DNA of 64,000 nt from assembly GCA_018222805.1 (NCBI GenBank), contig JAAEZQ010000003.1, forward strand, positions 203,487 through 267,486, read 5' to 3'. Shown piece after piece: positions 38,734 to 48,729 of the stretch. Below the pieces are notes generated by a model. The model worked only from the letters and a program-made list of their open reading frames with translations. It had not been told where the DNA came from and searched no databases. A program made the translations under genes and the position numbers. Position 1 is the stretch's first letter, and every line of letters begins with the position of its first letter. This DNA comes from Vibrionaceae bacterium. Its GTDB lineage: Bacteria > Pseudomonadota > Gammaproteobacteria > Enterobacterales > Vibrionaceae.

Positions 38734-39276
38734 ATGCTTAAACCCAGCGACAAATGGAATTGGTATTATGACGAGCACAAAGCTTGCTTAATGCTGGATT
38801 TAGGGGAGGAAATGATTTTCCAAACCAATCTGTCCCGAAAGCTGTTAGTCAACTGCGCCTTCTCAAACAACGAATTTACTGTCGATGATGCCAGCGCGTT
38901 TCAGACTTTTAATGAACGTATCCGCTGTCTAGATATCAGTGAATACCGTCAGGCAGAGCTAACACTGTATTGCGTAGCTGCTAAACGCTTCCATAAGCCA
39001 GTACAACCTAAAAGTTGGTTTTTCGATGCTCAGTCTACCGGATATGAGCCAGAAGAAGGGGATATGGTCTTCCTGACTAACCAATATTCTGAAGGCGTAT
39101 TCATTGTTTTAGAGCCTGGTGAAACCTCTAGCTTGTGCCTTTATGTAGGGCAAGATGAGTTTATTCTTGATGGAAACAAATCCCTACCATTCGGTCAACC
39201 GATTAAAGTAATGCACGACCGTATGGCGTGTGCTAGCCACTTGTTTGTTATGGCACCAATGGCCATGGTGGGCTAA
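38734..39276 (+). CDS. zapC: Cell division protein ZapC
   Basis: This 180-residue protein matches the ZapC family, a Z-ring-associated protein that promotes lateral bundling of FtsZ protofilaments. Conserved features are the start MLKPSDKWNWYYDE, LMLDLGEEMIFQTNLSRKLLVNCAF, and ELTLYCVAAKRFHKPVQPKSWFF. It lies between pyrD and rlmKL as in E. coli. AGAGAACGGA precedes the ATG. Confidence 0.92.
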   Translation: MLKPSDKWNWYYDEHKACLMLDLGEEMIFQTNLSRKLLVNCAFSNNEFTVDDASAFQTFNERIRCLDISEYRQAELTLYCVAAKRFHKPVQPKSWFFDAQSTGYEPEEGDMVFLTNQYSEGVFIVLEPGETSSLCLYVGQDEFILDGNKSLPFGQPIKVMHDRMACASHLFVMAPMAMVG

Positions 39277-39772
39277 CCCGATTTAATTTCTTTATTTCGT
39301 TCCTTTGTTTGCCTTAATCGACCGTTTCAGGTCGATTTTTTTTATCCGCTCTCCTCACTTTTTCTAGGTTAACACCTCTGTAACTGTTTATTTATTGTGC
39401 ACTCAATCATGAGGCAGGTCACTTTTCTTCCAATTTTTTTAACTTAGTCTCTGCTAATGTTAGGCAACTCGGCGCTTAATGTTCGCCCATTTATTCCCCT
39501 ATATTAATCAAATGTAATTAAATGACGACACCAATGCTTATCTGGTGTATACCAAAATGCGCGTAAATAAGTATTCACTATCATCTCGTGGTCAAATTGG
39601 TTGGTTAAAAGTCATGCGGACAAAAGTTGAATGAAATGCAAAATGTAGGAAGTTTCAGATCACCAAACTGGTGAGTGTTTGTGCTAACGAAAGGGAAATT
39701 ACCTTTAAAAACGAGGCATTGATCGTAAAGTCAGGTATAATTGAAGCCATTTTTTATCAGCGAAAGAACACT
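39277..39772. other. Long intergenic region between zapC and rlmKL
   Basis: 496 bases hold the zapC terminator (TCGACC/GGTCGA plus eight T, 39317-39343), a small TCACC/GGTGA hairpin near 39660-39675, and a good -10 hexamer TATAAT (39736-39741) 31 bases before rlmKL. Its best-spaced -35 (39713-39718) is poor. No ORF in the stretch is convincing. The frame that runs into rlmKL from 39671 is an unlikely extension. Confidence 0.5.
39317..39343 (+). terminator. Terminator of zapC
   Basis: A TCGACC/GGTCGA stem with a 6-base loop is followed by eight T, 40 bases after the stop. Confidence 0.85.
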
Positions 39773-41896
39773 ATGAATCAATATCTCGCGGTAACTTCAA
39801 ATGGCATGGAAAATTTGCTTGTTGAAGAACTGACTAAACTAGGCATCGAAAATGCGAAACCAGTACAGGCAGGCGTAAAATTTAAAGCGACAAACGAACA
39901 AGTTTATCGCTGTTGTTTGTGGAGCCGCTTAGCGTCTCGATTTGTACGTGTTTTATCTGAATTCACCTGTAACGATGATATGGACTTGTATCTCTCTACA
40001 ATGGCCATTAACTGGGTGAACCAATTCCATAGTTCAAAGCGTTTCGTTGTCGACTTTAACGGCACAAACCGTGAAATTCGCAATAGCCAATATGGTGCGA
40101 TGAAAGTAAAAGATGGCATCGTCGATTGCTTCGAAAAGAAAGGGTTACCTCGTCCAAACATCAGTAAAGAACGTCCGGATATTCGAGTTCACGTTCGCTT
40201 GCACAAAGACAAAGCACTGCTGGGTGTGGATATGGTGGGTAGTGGGCTTCATCAGCGTGGTTACCGTCCGGAATCAGGTCGCGCACCTCTTCGTGAAACA
40301 TTGGCTGCCGCGATTATCATGCGTTGTGGTTGGGACGGCCACCAGCCTTTACTCGATCCTATGTGTGGTTCAGGTACGCTGCTTATCGAAGCTGCGATGA
40401 TGGCTGCGAATATGGCGCCTGGTGTTAAGCGTAAGCAATGGGGTTTTGAGTCATTAGAAGACTTCGAGCCTGAGACGTGGGCTGAGATTAAATCTGAGGC
40501 TAATGTTCAGGCTCGTCGCGGTGTCAAAAATGTTGACGCAAAGTTTTTCGGCTTTGATAACGACCCTAAAGTATTGAAAGTCGCTCAAGATAACGCTCGC
40601 AGAGCAGGTGTTGAAGAGCTTATTGAGTTTGCACAAGGTGATGCTGCAACGATTACTCGTCCAGCAGGATTTGAGCATGGCGTTATTGTTTCCAACCCTC
40701 CATATGGTGAGCGTTTGGGTACTGAGCCTGGTTTGATTGCTCTGTATACTGCATTTGGTGGCCAGCTTAAGTCTGAGTTCGGTGGTTGCAAAGCGTCGAT
40801 TTTCTCTAGTTCTGACGAACTACTAAGCTGTCTGCGTATGCGTGCGGACAAACAGTTTAAACTGAATAATGGTGCGTTACAGTGTCACCAGAAAAATTAC
40901 AGCATTGCAGAACGCAGTGTTGATGAAGTAAAAGGCGCGGATACCAATGTACAAATCGCACCAGACTTCTCTAACCGCCTGAAAAAGAACATCGGAAAAA
41001 TTGGTAAGTGGGCTCGTAAAGAGGAGCTAGATTGCTACCGTATCTACGATGCTGATCTTCCTGAATACAATGTTGCAATTGACGTATATGGCGCTCAAAT
41101 TGTTATTCAGGAGTACGCTGCACCTAAGAACATTCCAGAAGAAAAAGCCAAACGTCGTCTAACAGACATTATCCGTGCGACCATTCAGGTAACGGGTGTG
41201 GAAGCGAACAAAGTCGTACTCAAAGTTCGTGAGAAGCAAAAAGGCCGCAATCAATATCAGAAACTGGGACAGGTATCTGAAACGCTAGAAGTTAATGAGT
41301 ATGGTGTGAAGCTGATCGTAAATCTTCACGATTATCTTGATACGGGTCTTTTCCTTGATCATAAAATCACACGTCGTCGTATTGGTGAAATGGCAAAAGG
41401 GAAAGATTTCTTAAACCTGTTTGCATACACAGGTAGTGCAACCGTCCACGCTGCTGTGGGTGGAGCTCGTTCAACCACAACGGTTGATATGTCCAACACA
41501 TACCTGAACTGGGCGAAAGACAATATGCAGCTTAACGGCTGTGTAGGGCGCCAGCATCGCTACGAGCAAGCGGACTGTCTTCAGTGGTTAGAAAACGCAA
41601 AAGGTGAATACGATCTTATCTTTATTGATCCGCCGACGTTCTCGAACTCTAAGCGTATGGAAACGTCGTTCGATGTTCAGCGTGATCACATTAAATTGAT
41701 GAAGAATCTGAAGCGTCTGTTAAGAAGTGAAGGCACTATCGTGTTCTCAAACAACAAGCGCCATTTCAAGATGGATGAAGAAGCTTTAGCTGAATTGGGT
41801 CTGAAGGCGCAAAACATCTCTTCTCAAACGCTCCCGTTGGATTTTGCACGCAACAAACAAATTCATAACTGCTGGTTAGTCACACACGTAGATTAA
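39773..41896 (+). CDS. rlmL: Bifunctional 23S rRNA methyltransferase RlmKL
   Basis: This 707-residue fusion carries the m2G2445 (RlmL) and m7G2069 (RlmK) activities on 23S rRNA. The N-terminal THUMP domain (about residues 1-155) precedes the RlmL domain with its motif [10 protein letters not shown]. The C-terminal RlmK domain has [18 protein letters not shown] and [13 protein letters not shown]. The ATG at 39773 ([16 protein letters not shown]) fits the family start, although the frame is open 34 codons further upstream. Confidence 0.95.
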   Translation: MNQYLAVTSNGMENLLVEELTKLGIENAKPVQAGVKFKATNEQVYRCCLWSRLASRFVRVLSEFTCNDDMDLYLSTMAINWVNQFHSSKRFVVDFNGTNREIRNSQYGAMKVKDGIVDCFEKKGLPRPNISKERPDIRVHVRLHKDKALLGVDMVGSGLHQRGYRPESGRAPLRETLAAAIIMRCGWDGHQPLLDPMCGSGTLLIEAAMMAANMAPGVKRKQWGFESLEDFEPETWAEIKSEANVQARRGVKNVDAKFFGFDNDPKVLKVAQDNARRAGVEELIEFAQGDAATITRPAGFEHGVIVSNPPYGERLGTEPGLIALYTAFGGQLKSEFGGCKASIFSSSDELLSCLRMRADKQFKLNNGALQCHQKNYSIAERSVDEVKGADTNVQIAPDFSNRLKKNIGKIGKWARKEELDCYRIYDADLPEYNVAIDVYGAQIVIQEYAAPKNIPEEKAKRRLTDIIRATIQVTGVEANKVVLKVREKQKGRNQYQKLGQVSETLEVNEYGVKLIVNLHDYLDTGLFLDHKITRRRIGEMAKGKDFLNLFAYTGSATVHAAVGGARSTTTVDMSNTYLNWAKDNMQLNGCVGRQHRYEQADCLQWLENAKGEYDLIFIDPPTFSNSKRMETSFDVQRDHIKLMKNLKRLLRSEGTIVFSNNKRHFKMDEEALAELGLKAQNISSQTLPLDFARNKQIHNCWLVTHVD

Positions 41897-41912
41897 ACAA
41901 AAGGATTTAGCT

Positions 41913-42155
41913 GTGCTGACATTGTATAGCACAGAGGGTTGCCATCTTTGCGAGATGGCATTCTCTCTAATAAGTCAGGTAGGTCTGGCTGAACAGACTG
42001 ATATCGTCGACATTGCGTTTGATGATGAACTATTTTCTCGTTACGGTGTCACGATACCCGTACTAAAATATCAAGATTCTGAGCTGAACTGGCCGTTTGA
42101 CTCAGAGCAACTTACAAATTGGTTGGAAAATAATGGCATTACTTACCATTCATAA
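41913..42155 (+). CDS. Glutaredoxin-like small protein
   Basis: This 80-residue thioredoxin-fold protein has a CxxC-type redox site near the start (STEGCHLCEMA, C10 and C13) and the cis-proline segment YGVTIPVLKY. It belongs to the glutaredoxin-like family often found next to uup or rlmKL in Vibrio. The start is GTG at 41913, supported by AAGGA seven bases upstream. Its last 23 bases overlap the beginning of uup, so the two are probably translationally coupled. The disulfide partner is unknown. Confidence 0.85.
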   Translation: MLTLYSTEGCHLCEMAFSLISQVGLAEQTDIVDIAFDDELFSRYGVTIPVLKYQDSELNWPFDSEQLTNWLENNGITYHS

Positions 42156-44052
42156 TGCACAGTTGGCATTTGGAGATCATCCGTTACTCGACCATGCAGA
42201 GTTTGCTTTGCAAGAAAACGAACGAGTATGTTTAGTAGGGCGAAATGGTGCCGGTAAGTCCACGCTGATGAAAGTGCTTGCTGGTGACATTTTACTGGAT
42301 GACGGAAAAATCCAAGTTACACAAGACGTCGTTGTCTCTCGTTTGGAGCAAGATCCACCACGCAACCAGGAAGGTACCGTTTACGAGTACGTATCGGGTG
42401 GCTTGGCAGAAGTAGGCGAACAATTGAAGATCTATCACGATCTTCTTGATCTTGTCGCTCAAGACCCAAGTGAAAAGAACATTAATCGTTTATCAAAGGT
42501 TCAGGAGCAACTCGATCATTCCAACGCATGGCGCTTTGATGATCGCGTTAACAATGTATTAGGCGCACTTAAGCTGAACGCAGAAACAAAGCTAACGGAT
42601 TTATCTGGCGGTTGGCAACGTAAAGCAGCGCTTGCACGTGCTCTTGTATGCGATCCTGATGTATTACTTTTGGATGAGCCAACTAACCACCTTGATGTAA
42701 CGACAATCGAGTGGCTAGAGAACTTCCTGAAAGACTTTAAAGGTTCGATCATCTTTATTTCTCACGACCGTGCTTTCATTAAGTCGATGGCAACACGTAT
42801 CGTGGATCTGGATCGTGGTCAGCTTGCTTCATTTCCTGGGGATTACGAAGGCTACCTGACAGAAAAAGAAGAGATGCTTCGTGTTGAAGACATGCAAAAT
42901 GCGGAATTCGACAAGAAACTAGCTCAGGAAGAAGTGTGGATTCGTCAGGGCATCAAAGCGCGTCGTACTCGTAACGAAGGACGTGTACGCGCACTGAAAA
43001 AACTCCGTGAAGAGCGTCGTGATCGTCGTGATGTGCAGGGTAAAGTTAACCTGAACATCGATGATGCTTCTCGCTCCGGTAAAATCGTCTTTGAAGCTGA
43101 AAATGTGTCATTTGCCTATGAAGGTAAAAAAATCGTTGATAACTTTAGCTTCAATATTATGCGTGGCGACCGAATTGCCCTCATTGGGCCGAATGGCTGT
43201 GGTAAGAGTACGGTACTTAAGTTACTTTTAGGCCAGTTAGAAGCACAGTCTGGTCGTCTACATTGCGGTACTAAACTCGAAGTCGCGTACTTCGACCAAT
43301 ATCGTGAAATTCTCGATCCCGAGAAAACGGTCATTGATAACCTAGCAGACGGTAAGCAAGAAGTGATGGTTGGCGGTCGTCAACGTCACGCTCTAAGTTA
43401 CCTGCAAGATTTCTTATTTGCGCCTAAGCGAGCAAGAACACCAGTCAAAGCGCTTTCTGGCGGTGAAAAAAACCGTCTATTATTAGCTCGTATCTTGCTG
43501 AAACCAAACAACTTACTTATTCTTGACGAACCAACCAACGATTTGGATATCGAAACGTTGGAACTTTTAGAAGAAATGCTTGCCAACTATCAGGGTACGC
43601 TACTGTTAGTTAGCCACGACCGTGAGTTTGTTGATAATACGGTGACAACAAGCTGGATCTTCGAAGGAAATGGAGTCATCGAAGAATTTGTTGGTGGTTA
43701 TCACGATGCGAGACAGCAACGTGAGCAGGTACTGGTCGCTCGTCAGTCGGCTGAAAAAGCAGCGAGTAAAGAAAAAGTGGTTGAGGAAACTCCCAAAACA
43801 CCTCAGCCTAAGAACAACTCAAAGAAATTATCATATAAGCTGCAAAGAGAACTAGAAGCTCTTCCAGCTAAACTAGAACAATTAGAGTCGGATATTGAGA
43901 CGTTGCAAGAACAAGTGAATGATCCAGAATTTTTCACTAAATCTGTAGAGCAAACTCAACCGGTATTGGAACAGCTTACTGCTCTCGAGCAGGAGTTGGA
44001 AATCGCATTCGAGAGATGGGAAGAACTCGAAGCAATGCAACAGGATAGTTAA
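42133..44052 (+). CDS. uup: ABC-F ATPase Uup
   Basis: This 639-residue soluble ABC-F protein has two ATPase domains. Walker A motifs are GRNGAGKST and GPNGCGKST, signatures LSGGWQRK and LSGGEKNR, and Walker B segments LLLDEPTNHLD and LILDEPTNDLD. A C-terminal coiled-coil DNA-binding domain (LSYKLQRELEALPAKLEQLESDIETLQEQV) defines Uup. E. coli Uup binds branched DNA and ribosomes and limits transposon precise excision. The ATG at 42133 gives the family start MALLTIHNAQLAFGD. The gene overlaps the glutaredoxin gene by 23 bases. Confidence 0.95.
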   Translation: MALLTIHNAQLAFGDHPLLDHAEFALQENERVCLVGRNGAGKSTLMKVLAGDILLDDGKIQVTQDVVVSRLEQDPPRNQEGTVYEYVSGGLAEVGEQLKIYHDLLDLVAQDPSEKNINRLSKVQEQLDHSNAWRFDDRVNNVLGALKLNAETKLTDLSGGWQRKAALARALVCDPDVLLLDEPTNHLDVTTIEWLENFLKDFKGSIIFISHDRAFIKSMATRIVDLDRGQLASFPGDYEGYLTEKEEMLRVEDMQNAEFDKKLAQEEVWIRQGIKARRTRNEGRVRALKKLREERRDRRDVQGKVNLNIDDASRSGKIVFEAENVSFAYEGKKIVDNFSFNIMRGDRIALIGPNGCGKSTVLKLLLGQLEAQSGRLHCGTKLEVAYFDQYREILDPEKTVIDNLADGKQEVMVGGRQRHALSYLQDFLFAPKRARTPVKALSGGEKNRLLLARILLKPNNLLILDEPTNDLDIETLELLEEMLANYQGTLLLVSHDREFVDNTVTTSWIFEGNGVIEEFVGGYHDARQQREQVLVARQSAEKAASKEKVVEETPKTPQPKNNSKKLSYKLQRELEALPAKLEQLESDIETLQEQVNDPEFFTKSVEQTQPVLEQLTALEQELEIAFERWEELEAMQQDS

Positions 44053-44059
44053 GAATTCA

Positions 44060-45781
44060 ATGAATTGTAGTCACAAATTCAAACTAACTGCCATCGCGAT
44101 GATGGTAGGTTCATCAATGAGTGCAAACGCTGCATTGTATCAAGTTGTCGAAGTTTCACCTGAGGTAAATGGTGACATCGTCGATTACGAAACGGCTTAT
44201 GGTGTTGCGATTCAGCAGGGGGATGTTGAGGATGTCTCTACAGGCTCTCCATTCGCTCTAGGGTGTTTTGATTCAACAGCAAACTGTACGGAAGACCAAT
44301 TTAAGCTGGCCGTTGAGACTCGCACAACGCCTTTGTCGGCAGGCCAGGCTGTAGACGGTATTAGCTATCGTGAAGAAGTGCCATTTGGAATGGACTCTCG
44401 ATTTTCGTACGTAGACGATCGCGATGATTTTGAAATTTACTGTTATTCCAACCTTGGTTACAACACCTGTGAGACATGGTCTTCGGTACACATCGTGCCT
44501 TGGGAGAACGAACGCTACAAAGACTTTACCTCTAATGCACTGGCATTTGTGGAAGGTGACAGCTCTGCTTATGAAAACGAGTACAACAACGTTATCAATA
44601 GCTTAACGTCAGGTGGTCAAGCGGTTGGTAACCAAAGCGTAGTCAGTACAGATGATTCATCTACGTTAGAAACGCGTAACACGGTTGTTGCTCCCATTCT
44701 TCCTAACATCATTACGGAAGAAGATCAGGCCGCTGTTGTAGAAAGCCATGCGTGGAAAACAGATGGTGTATTCACTTCGGGTAGTGTATCGCGTACAGCA
44801 AGCAACAATAATGGTACGCACCATACCTCTAAAGCTGCTATCTGGGATCAGTCTGGTAAAGTCTCTGAGCTATCTTGGCCAAGTAATACTTCAAGCGACG
44901 GTAATCGACTGGCTCAAGGTAGCATGCGTGACTTTATCGTTGATGATACGACAGTATATGGTGTGGGTTACAACACGTATTCTGACAACAACTACATGAA
45001 TGCGACGGTATTTGTTGGTACGTTAGAGTCTGCAACGTCGATAGAAAACGTCACATGGTCGAATAAAGTGGTCAGTGGCGCACGTCAGCGAGAAGATGGT
45101 GATACCATTCATTCGAACTCGCGTCTGACAGCGGTTAACTCAAACTTTGTTGGTATTGGTGAGGCAAAACGCAGCATCCCAACAGCCGGAGCATATCCAA
45201 ATCGTTTGTTTATCGTTCCAGATGTTCGTTCTGACTCCCTGAGTGCTGTATATCTAACTTCTGGCATCTTCTTTAATGGTGCTGGCGGTAAAATGGGTGG
45301 CATCAACGCTTACAATGAAATTGTTGGTCAAATAGATGCTGACACTACACGTGAGGATGATGGTAAGCCACGCCGTAAGCGCGGATTTATTTACCCGTAT
45401 CATGCAGACGGTACAGCAAGCGAGCGTGCTGAATCATTATTTGGTGGTCAGGCTTGGCTCTTGGATACGCTGACTAACGGTGGTGAATACTCTGACGCGA
45501 ACAACGAGTTCCGTATCATTGACGCAACAGACATCAACGATGCTGGTGTGGTTTCAGGTACTGCATTGAAGTGTTCTGGTGGCTATAACTCTACAGCGCA
45601 CAATGCATCTTGTGATGTTACAGAAGAGGTTGTCGCGGTTAAACTAATGCCTATTCCTGATCAAACGCAGGATGATATTGTTTCTCGAAACGTGGAAGAA
45701 GAAAGTGCGACACGTGAAGGTGCCGGCCTTGGTTGGTTAGCTTTGACCATGCTTGGCTTATTTGGGTTCCGTAGAAAATAG
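44060..45781 (+). CDS. DUF3466 family secreted protein with GlyGly-CTERM anchor
   Basis: This 573-residue protein has a Sec signal peptide (residues 1-24, MVGSSMSANA). The body contains DUF3466-like beta-repeat sequence with asparagine-rich and aspartate-rich loops. The C-terminus (GAGLGWLALTMLGLFGFRRK) is a GlyGly-CTERM sorting signal: glycine pair, hydrophobic helix, basic tail. It is the type cleaved by rhombosortase and exported to the cell surface by the type II secretion system in Vibrio and Shewanella. Function unknown. It lies 7 bases after uup and is possibly cotranscribed. Confidence 0.82.
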   Translation: MNCSHKFKLTAIAMMVGSSMSANAALYQVVEVSPEVNGDIVDYETAYGVAIQQGDVEDVSTGSPFALGCFDSTANCTEDQFKLAVETRTTPLSAGQAVDGISYREEVPFGMDSRFSYVDDRDDFEIYCYSNLGYNTCETWSSVHIVPWENERYKDFTSNALAFVEGDSSAYENEYNNVINSLTSGGQAVGNQSVVSTDDSSTLETRNTVVAPILPNIITEEDQAAVVESHAWKTDGVFTSGSVSRTASNNNGTHHTSKAAIWDQSGKVSELSWPSNTSSDGNRLAQGSMRDFIVDDTTVYGVGYNTYSDNNYMNATVFVGTLESATSIENVTWSNKVVSGARQREDGDTIHSNSRLTAVNSNFVGIGEAKRSIPTAGAYPNRLFIVPDVRSDSLSAVYLTSGIFFNGAGGKMGGINAYNEIVGQIDADTTREDDGKPRRKRGFIYPYHADGTASERAESLFGGQAWLLDTLTNGGEYSDANNEFRIIDATDINDAGVVSGTALKCSGGYNSTAHNASCDVTEEVVAVKLMPIPDQTQDDIVSRNVEEESATREGAGLGWLALTMLGLFGFRRK

Positions 45782-45797
45782 TTAAAAAATTTTAATA

Positions 45798-45836
45798 CAA
45801 GCACAGACTCACAAATTTGAGTCTGTGCTTTTTTTA
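45798..45836 (+). terminator. Terminator after the DUF3466 gene
   Basis: AAGCACAGACTCA pairs with TGAGTCTGTGCTT around a 5-base loop, followed by six T. A very strong hairpin. Confidence 0.9.
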
Positions 45837-45952
45837 TGTCTTGAGAAATTTTCAAAGTTGATCGATTCTTGTAGTTGGAGTCATAAAAACTCCATTAAAG
45901 TTTCACAAAAACAGAAGCAATTTTTCAAATGGATCTGTATGAGGAATTAACT

Positions 45953-46126
45953 ATGAAGAGACAAAAGCGTGATCGCCTAGAACGAGCTCAATCTCAAGGC
46001 TATAAAGCTGGGTTGAATGGAAGGTCCCAAGAGGCTTGCCCATATCAACAAGTTGATGCTCGGTCGTATTGGTTAGGTGGTTGGCGTGATGCCAGAGACG
46101 AAAAAAACTCTGGTCTCTATAAATAA
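45953..46126 (+). CDS. rmf: Ribosome modulation factor RMF
   Basis: This 57-residue basic protein drives dimerisation of 70S ribosomes into inactive 100S particles in stationary phase. The sequence MKRQKRDRLERAQSQGYKAGLNGRS, then CPYQ, then YWLGGWRDARDE is the RMF signature. GAGGAA lies 7 bases before the ATG; the frame runs 8 codons further upstream. A TGGAGT/ACTCCA hairpin (45876-45894) lies in the probable leader. rmf beside fabA is conserved with E. coli. Confidence 0.95.
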   Translation: MKRQKRDRLERAQSQGYKAGLNGRSQEACPYQQVDARSYWLGGWRDARDEKNSGLYK

Positions 46127-46151
46127 CTCCCACATACAACTAGAAGGATTT

Positions 46152-46177
46152 GAAAGGGCTCTTTAAAGAGCCTTTTC
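46152..46177 (+). terminator. Terminator of rmf
   Basis: AAAGGGCTCTTT is followed by AAAGAGCCTTTT: a GGCTCTTT/AAAGAGCC stem with a short T-run. Confidence 0.75.
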
Positions 46178-46240
46178 TGCATTCTGAGCATGAGAGAATG
46201 ACAGGAATTGGTATCGCGAAGTACAACAAATTTGAGATAC

Positions 46241-46266
46241 AAAAAAGGCTCCAATCGGAGCCTTTA
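46241..46266 (-). terminator. Terminator of fabA
   Basis: On the minus strand the AAAGGCTCC/GGAGCCTTTTTT hairpin lies 22 bases beyond the fabA stop codon. Confidence 0.85.
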
Positions 46267-46288
46267 AGAAATTGCAGAAATTCTCTAC

Positions 46289-46807
46289 TTAGAAGCTAGA
46301 AGTGTCCTGGAACAAACCAACTTTAAGATCTTTCGCTACGTAGATTTCTTTACCATCTACTAATACACGGCCATCCGCTAGACCCATAACAAGCTTACGG
46401 TTTACGACGCGTTTCATGTGGATTTCGTAGGTTACTTTTTTCGCTGTTGGCAGGATCTGACCTGTGAACTTCACTTCACCTACACCCAGAGCACGGCCTT
46501 TACCTTCACCGCCAATCCAGCCTAGGTAGAAGCCAACAAGCTGCCACATAGCATCTAGGCCAAGACAACCTGGCATTACCGGGTCACCAGGGAAGTGGCA
46601 ATCAAAGAACCAAAGATCTGGAGTAATATCCAATTCCGCTAGAATTAAGCCTTTACCAAAGTCGCCTTCTGTTTCTGACATTTTGGTAATACGATCCATC
46701 ATAAGCATGTTTGGCGCAGGTAGTTGTGGGCGACCTGGGCCGAAAAGCTCACCTTGGCTCGAAGCTAGAAGATCATCACGATTATAAGAATCACGTTTGT
46801 TTTGCAT
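46289..46807 (-). CDS. fabA: 3-hydroxydecanoyl-ACP dehydratase/isomerase FabA
   Basis: This 172-residue hotdog enzyme introduces the cis double bond of unsaturated fatty acids by dehydrating 3-hydroxydecanoyl-ACP and isomerising the product. The catalytic histidine is in [12 protein letters not shown] (H71) and the partner aspartate is in CLGLDAMW (D85), the same places as in E. coli when the first Met is counted. The frame has a TTG two codons upstream, but the ATG at 46807 has GGAG before it and gives the family length. Confidence 0.95.
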   Translation of the reverse strand: MQNKRDSYNRDDLLASSQGELFGPGRPQLPAPNMLMMDRITKMSETEGDFGKGLILAELDITPDLWFFDCHFPGDPVMPGCLGLDAMWQLVGFYLGWIGGEGKGRALGVGEVKFTGQILPTAKKVTYEIHMKRVVNRKLVMGLADGRVLVDGKEIYVAKDLKVGLFQDTSSF

Positions 46808-46877
46808 TATCAATCACTCCAATTTTTGACAGATGCATCTTAGTGAACACGTGTACGCTAAACAACTCCGATCAGTA

Positions 46878-48518
46878 CTAAACAAACCAGTTTTTGATAC
46901 GCTGCACAAATCCTTCTGTGTGTTCATGTCTTTCAAAGTTTTCAATACGTTCAGCAATTTTTCCAATAATGCTGTCATCTTCGCCACGAAATGGCTTACC
47001 CATCAAGATAGGAATGGCTTCATCAACAGTAGATACGGACCAAATGTTGAACTCTCCATTCTGAATGCTTTCTATGACGCTTTTATGTAAGGCCAAGTGC
47101 TTAAGGTTAGTCTTAGGTAGAATCACTCCCTGATGCCCGGTAAAGCCCTGATGCTTACAAACCTGATAGAAGCCTTCGATTTTCTCATTCAAACCACCAA
47201 CGGCCTGAACTCGACCAAATTGGTCCACCGCACCCGTGACAGCAATCTGTTGATCCACTGGACATTCAGACAGGGCACTCACCAAACAGCATAATTCAGC
47301 GAGAGAGGCACTGTCACCATCGACTTCACTATAGGACTGTTCAAACACAATAGAAGCTGCATAGGGCAACGGCTCATCAAGGTTTAATGCAGAGCTCAAA
47401 AACGCTTGCATGATCATCATACCTTTAGCGTGTAAATTACCGCCAAGTTCTGCTTTACGCTCTACATCGGAAACATCACCATCACCAAAGTGAATCACAC
47501 AGGAGATACGTGCAGGTTCACCGTAAGAGACTGGGTGACCCGCCATATCAATGACCGTTAAGCCATTAATTTGTCCGACTTGTTCACCAGTTGTTTCAAT
47601 AATCACCTGACCATCAAGAATGTCGTATACTGCGCGTTGCGGTAGGTAAGATTCACGATAGTATTTGTCATCAATCGCTTGGTCTATCGCCTTGAAGTCG
47701 ATAACCTCACCGTCACGGTGTTGGCTAGCAAGCGTTAAAAGCTGACAGTGCCACATTACACCAAGGGGAAGATAATGCTGGTCTTCCATTTCACGCATAC
47801 CAGCCAGCATAAGTCTTCTATAGGCGTCTTTATCTAAACTTGGCAGGTTGTATTCCGTACACACCCAATTCACAAAACCTAAGTACGAAGACAAATTGTC
47901 ATGAGATAAATGGATGTCTTCCTCAACCTCGGTATATATACAAAGGCCAGACGAGAAGTCCTCATCAACATATTCAAGTTCTGCTAACTGACTTCTGTCA
48001 CCTGTAACAATAAGCTTAACGTCATAACTATTTGATGCAACGGCAGATGCAGCAATACGAGTAGGGCTCATGTTCATTGGTGTAAAAGGTTGTTTTTGAA
48101 TCGCGGATTTAATGCTTGGCCAGTAACCAGGGTTTGCCAGAATCAAATTCGCGGGAACCATCAGGTAACCACCATGGGCTTGAGCTATGAGGCCCGACTC
48201 TAACGTCACATCGCCATTTTCAGAGATGCTGTATCGATCAAATAAGCGTTTTGCGTCGAGCGACTCGGTCGTAACCACTGGCGAAGAAGCGTTATGTTCG
48301 ACCGCCTTACTGATAAACCCACGGTATATAGAATTATCAACGCAATTAATCAGCAGGATGCGGGTAAGGCCACCAATGTTTGTGAAGCGAGAGATTGTGG
48401 CTGACATTCGAGGTTGTAGATCAACAAATGTCTTCTTTGGTAATGTCGAAGCGGACTTCAATAATGCTTCGTATTGATCGAACGAAGGTGTAACGTCTTG
48501 CCAGTTAAGTTGGTTCAT
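46878..48518 (-). CDS. lonH: Lon-like protease LonH (YcbZ)
   Basis: This 546-residue protein matches YcbZ, a Lon-family protease encoded between fabA and matP in many gamma-proteobacteria. The C-terminal S16 protease domain has the catalytic serine S403 (VDGDSASLAEL) and lysine K446 (GGLNEKIEGF). The N-terminal two thirds resemble a degenerate AAA+ region: I see no intact Walker A (LLINCVDNSIYRGF is the nearest segment), so ATP hydrolysis is doubtful. In E. coli, a role in ribosome biogenesis has been suggested. Confidence 0.88.
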   Translation of the reverse strand: MNQLNWQDVTPSFDQYEALLKSASTLPKKTFVDLQPRMSATISRFTNIGGLTRILLINCVDNSIYRGFISKAVEHNASSPVVTTESLDAKRLFDRYSISENGDVTLESGLIAQAHGGYLMVPANLILANPGYWPSIKSAIQKQPFTPMNMSPTRIAASAVASNSYDVKLIVTGDRSQLAELEYVDEDFSSGLCIYTEVEEDIHLSHDNLSSYLGFVNWVCTEYNLPSLDKDAYRRLMLAGMREMEDQHYLPLGVMWHCQLLTLASQHRDGEVIDFKAIDQAIDDKYYRESYLPQRAVYDILDGQVIIETTGEQVGQINGLTVIDMAGHPVSYGEPARISCVIHFGDGDVSDVERKAELGGNLHAKGMMIMQAFLSSALNLDEPLPYAASIVFEQSYSEVDGDSASLAELCCLVSALSECPVDQQIAVTGAVDQFGRVQAVGGLNEKIEGFYQVCKHQGFTGHQGVILPKTNLKHLALHKSVIESIQNGEFNIWSVSTVDEAIPILMGKPFRGEDDSIIGKIAERIENFERHEHTEGFVQRIKNWFV

Positions 48519-48690
48519 TAAAATTCATCATCATTTAATTTGGCGCCATTATAGCGAAACCGCTAATAACTCCATAGTCCGAATTTCTACAATCACGCCA
48601 AAGAGATGTTTAGCTTGTGTAAGACTTAGACAAATGAGTGATCAGCATCGATACTTCTTAGAGATTTGTTTGCTGATCTTAAATAACTGG

Positions 48691-48703
48691 GTTACGCTGT
48701 CAC
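48691..48703. promoter_or_regulatory. Near-consensus matS just upstream of matP
   Basis: GTTACGCTGTCAC differs from GTGACRNYGTCAC at one position (third base). It ends 27 bases before the matP start codon, overlapping the likely promoter or leader. MatP autoregulation is an inference. Confidence 0.45.
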
Positions 48704-48729
48704 TAGGTGAGAATTATGGGTCGGAAAGG

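Noticed and set aside
39671..39772. N-terminal extension of RlmKL
   Set aside because: The 34 upstream codons have no similarity to the family, and a -10 hexamer lies within them.
44172..44184. matS-like GTGACATCGTCGA in the DUF3466 gene
   Set aside because: Two mismatches at the right end.
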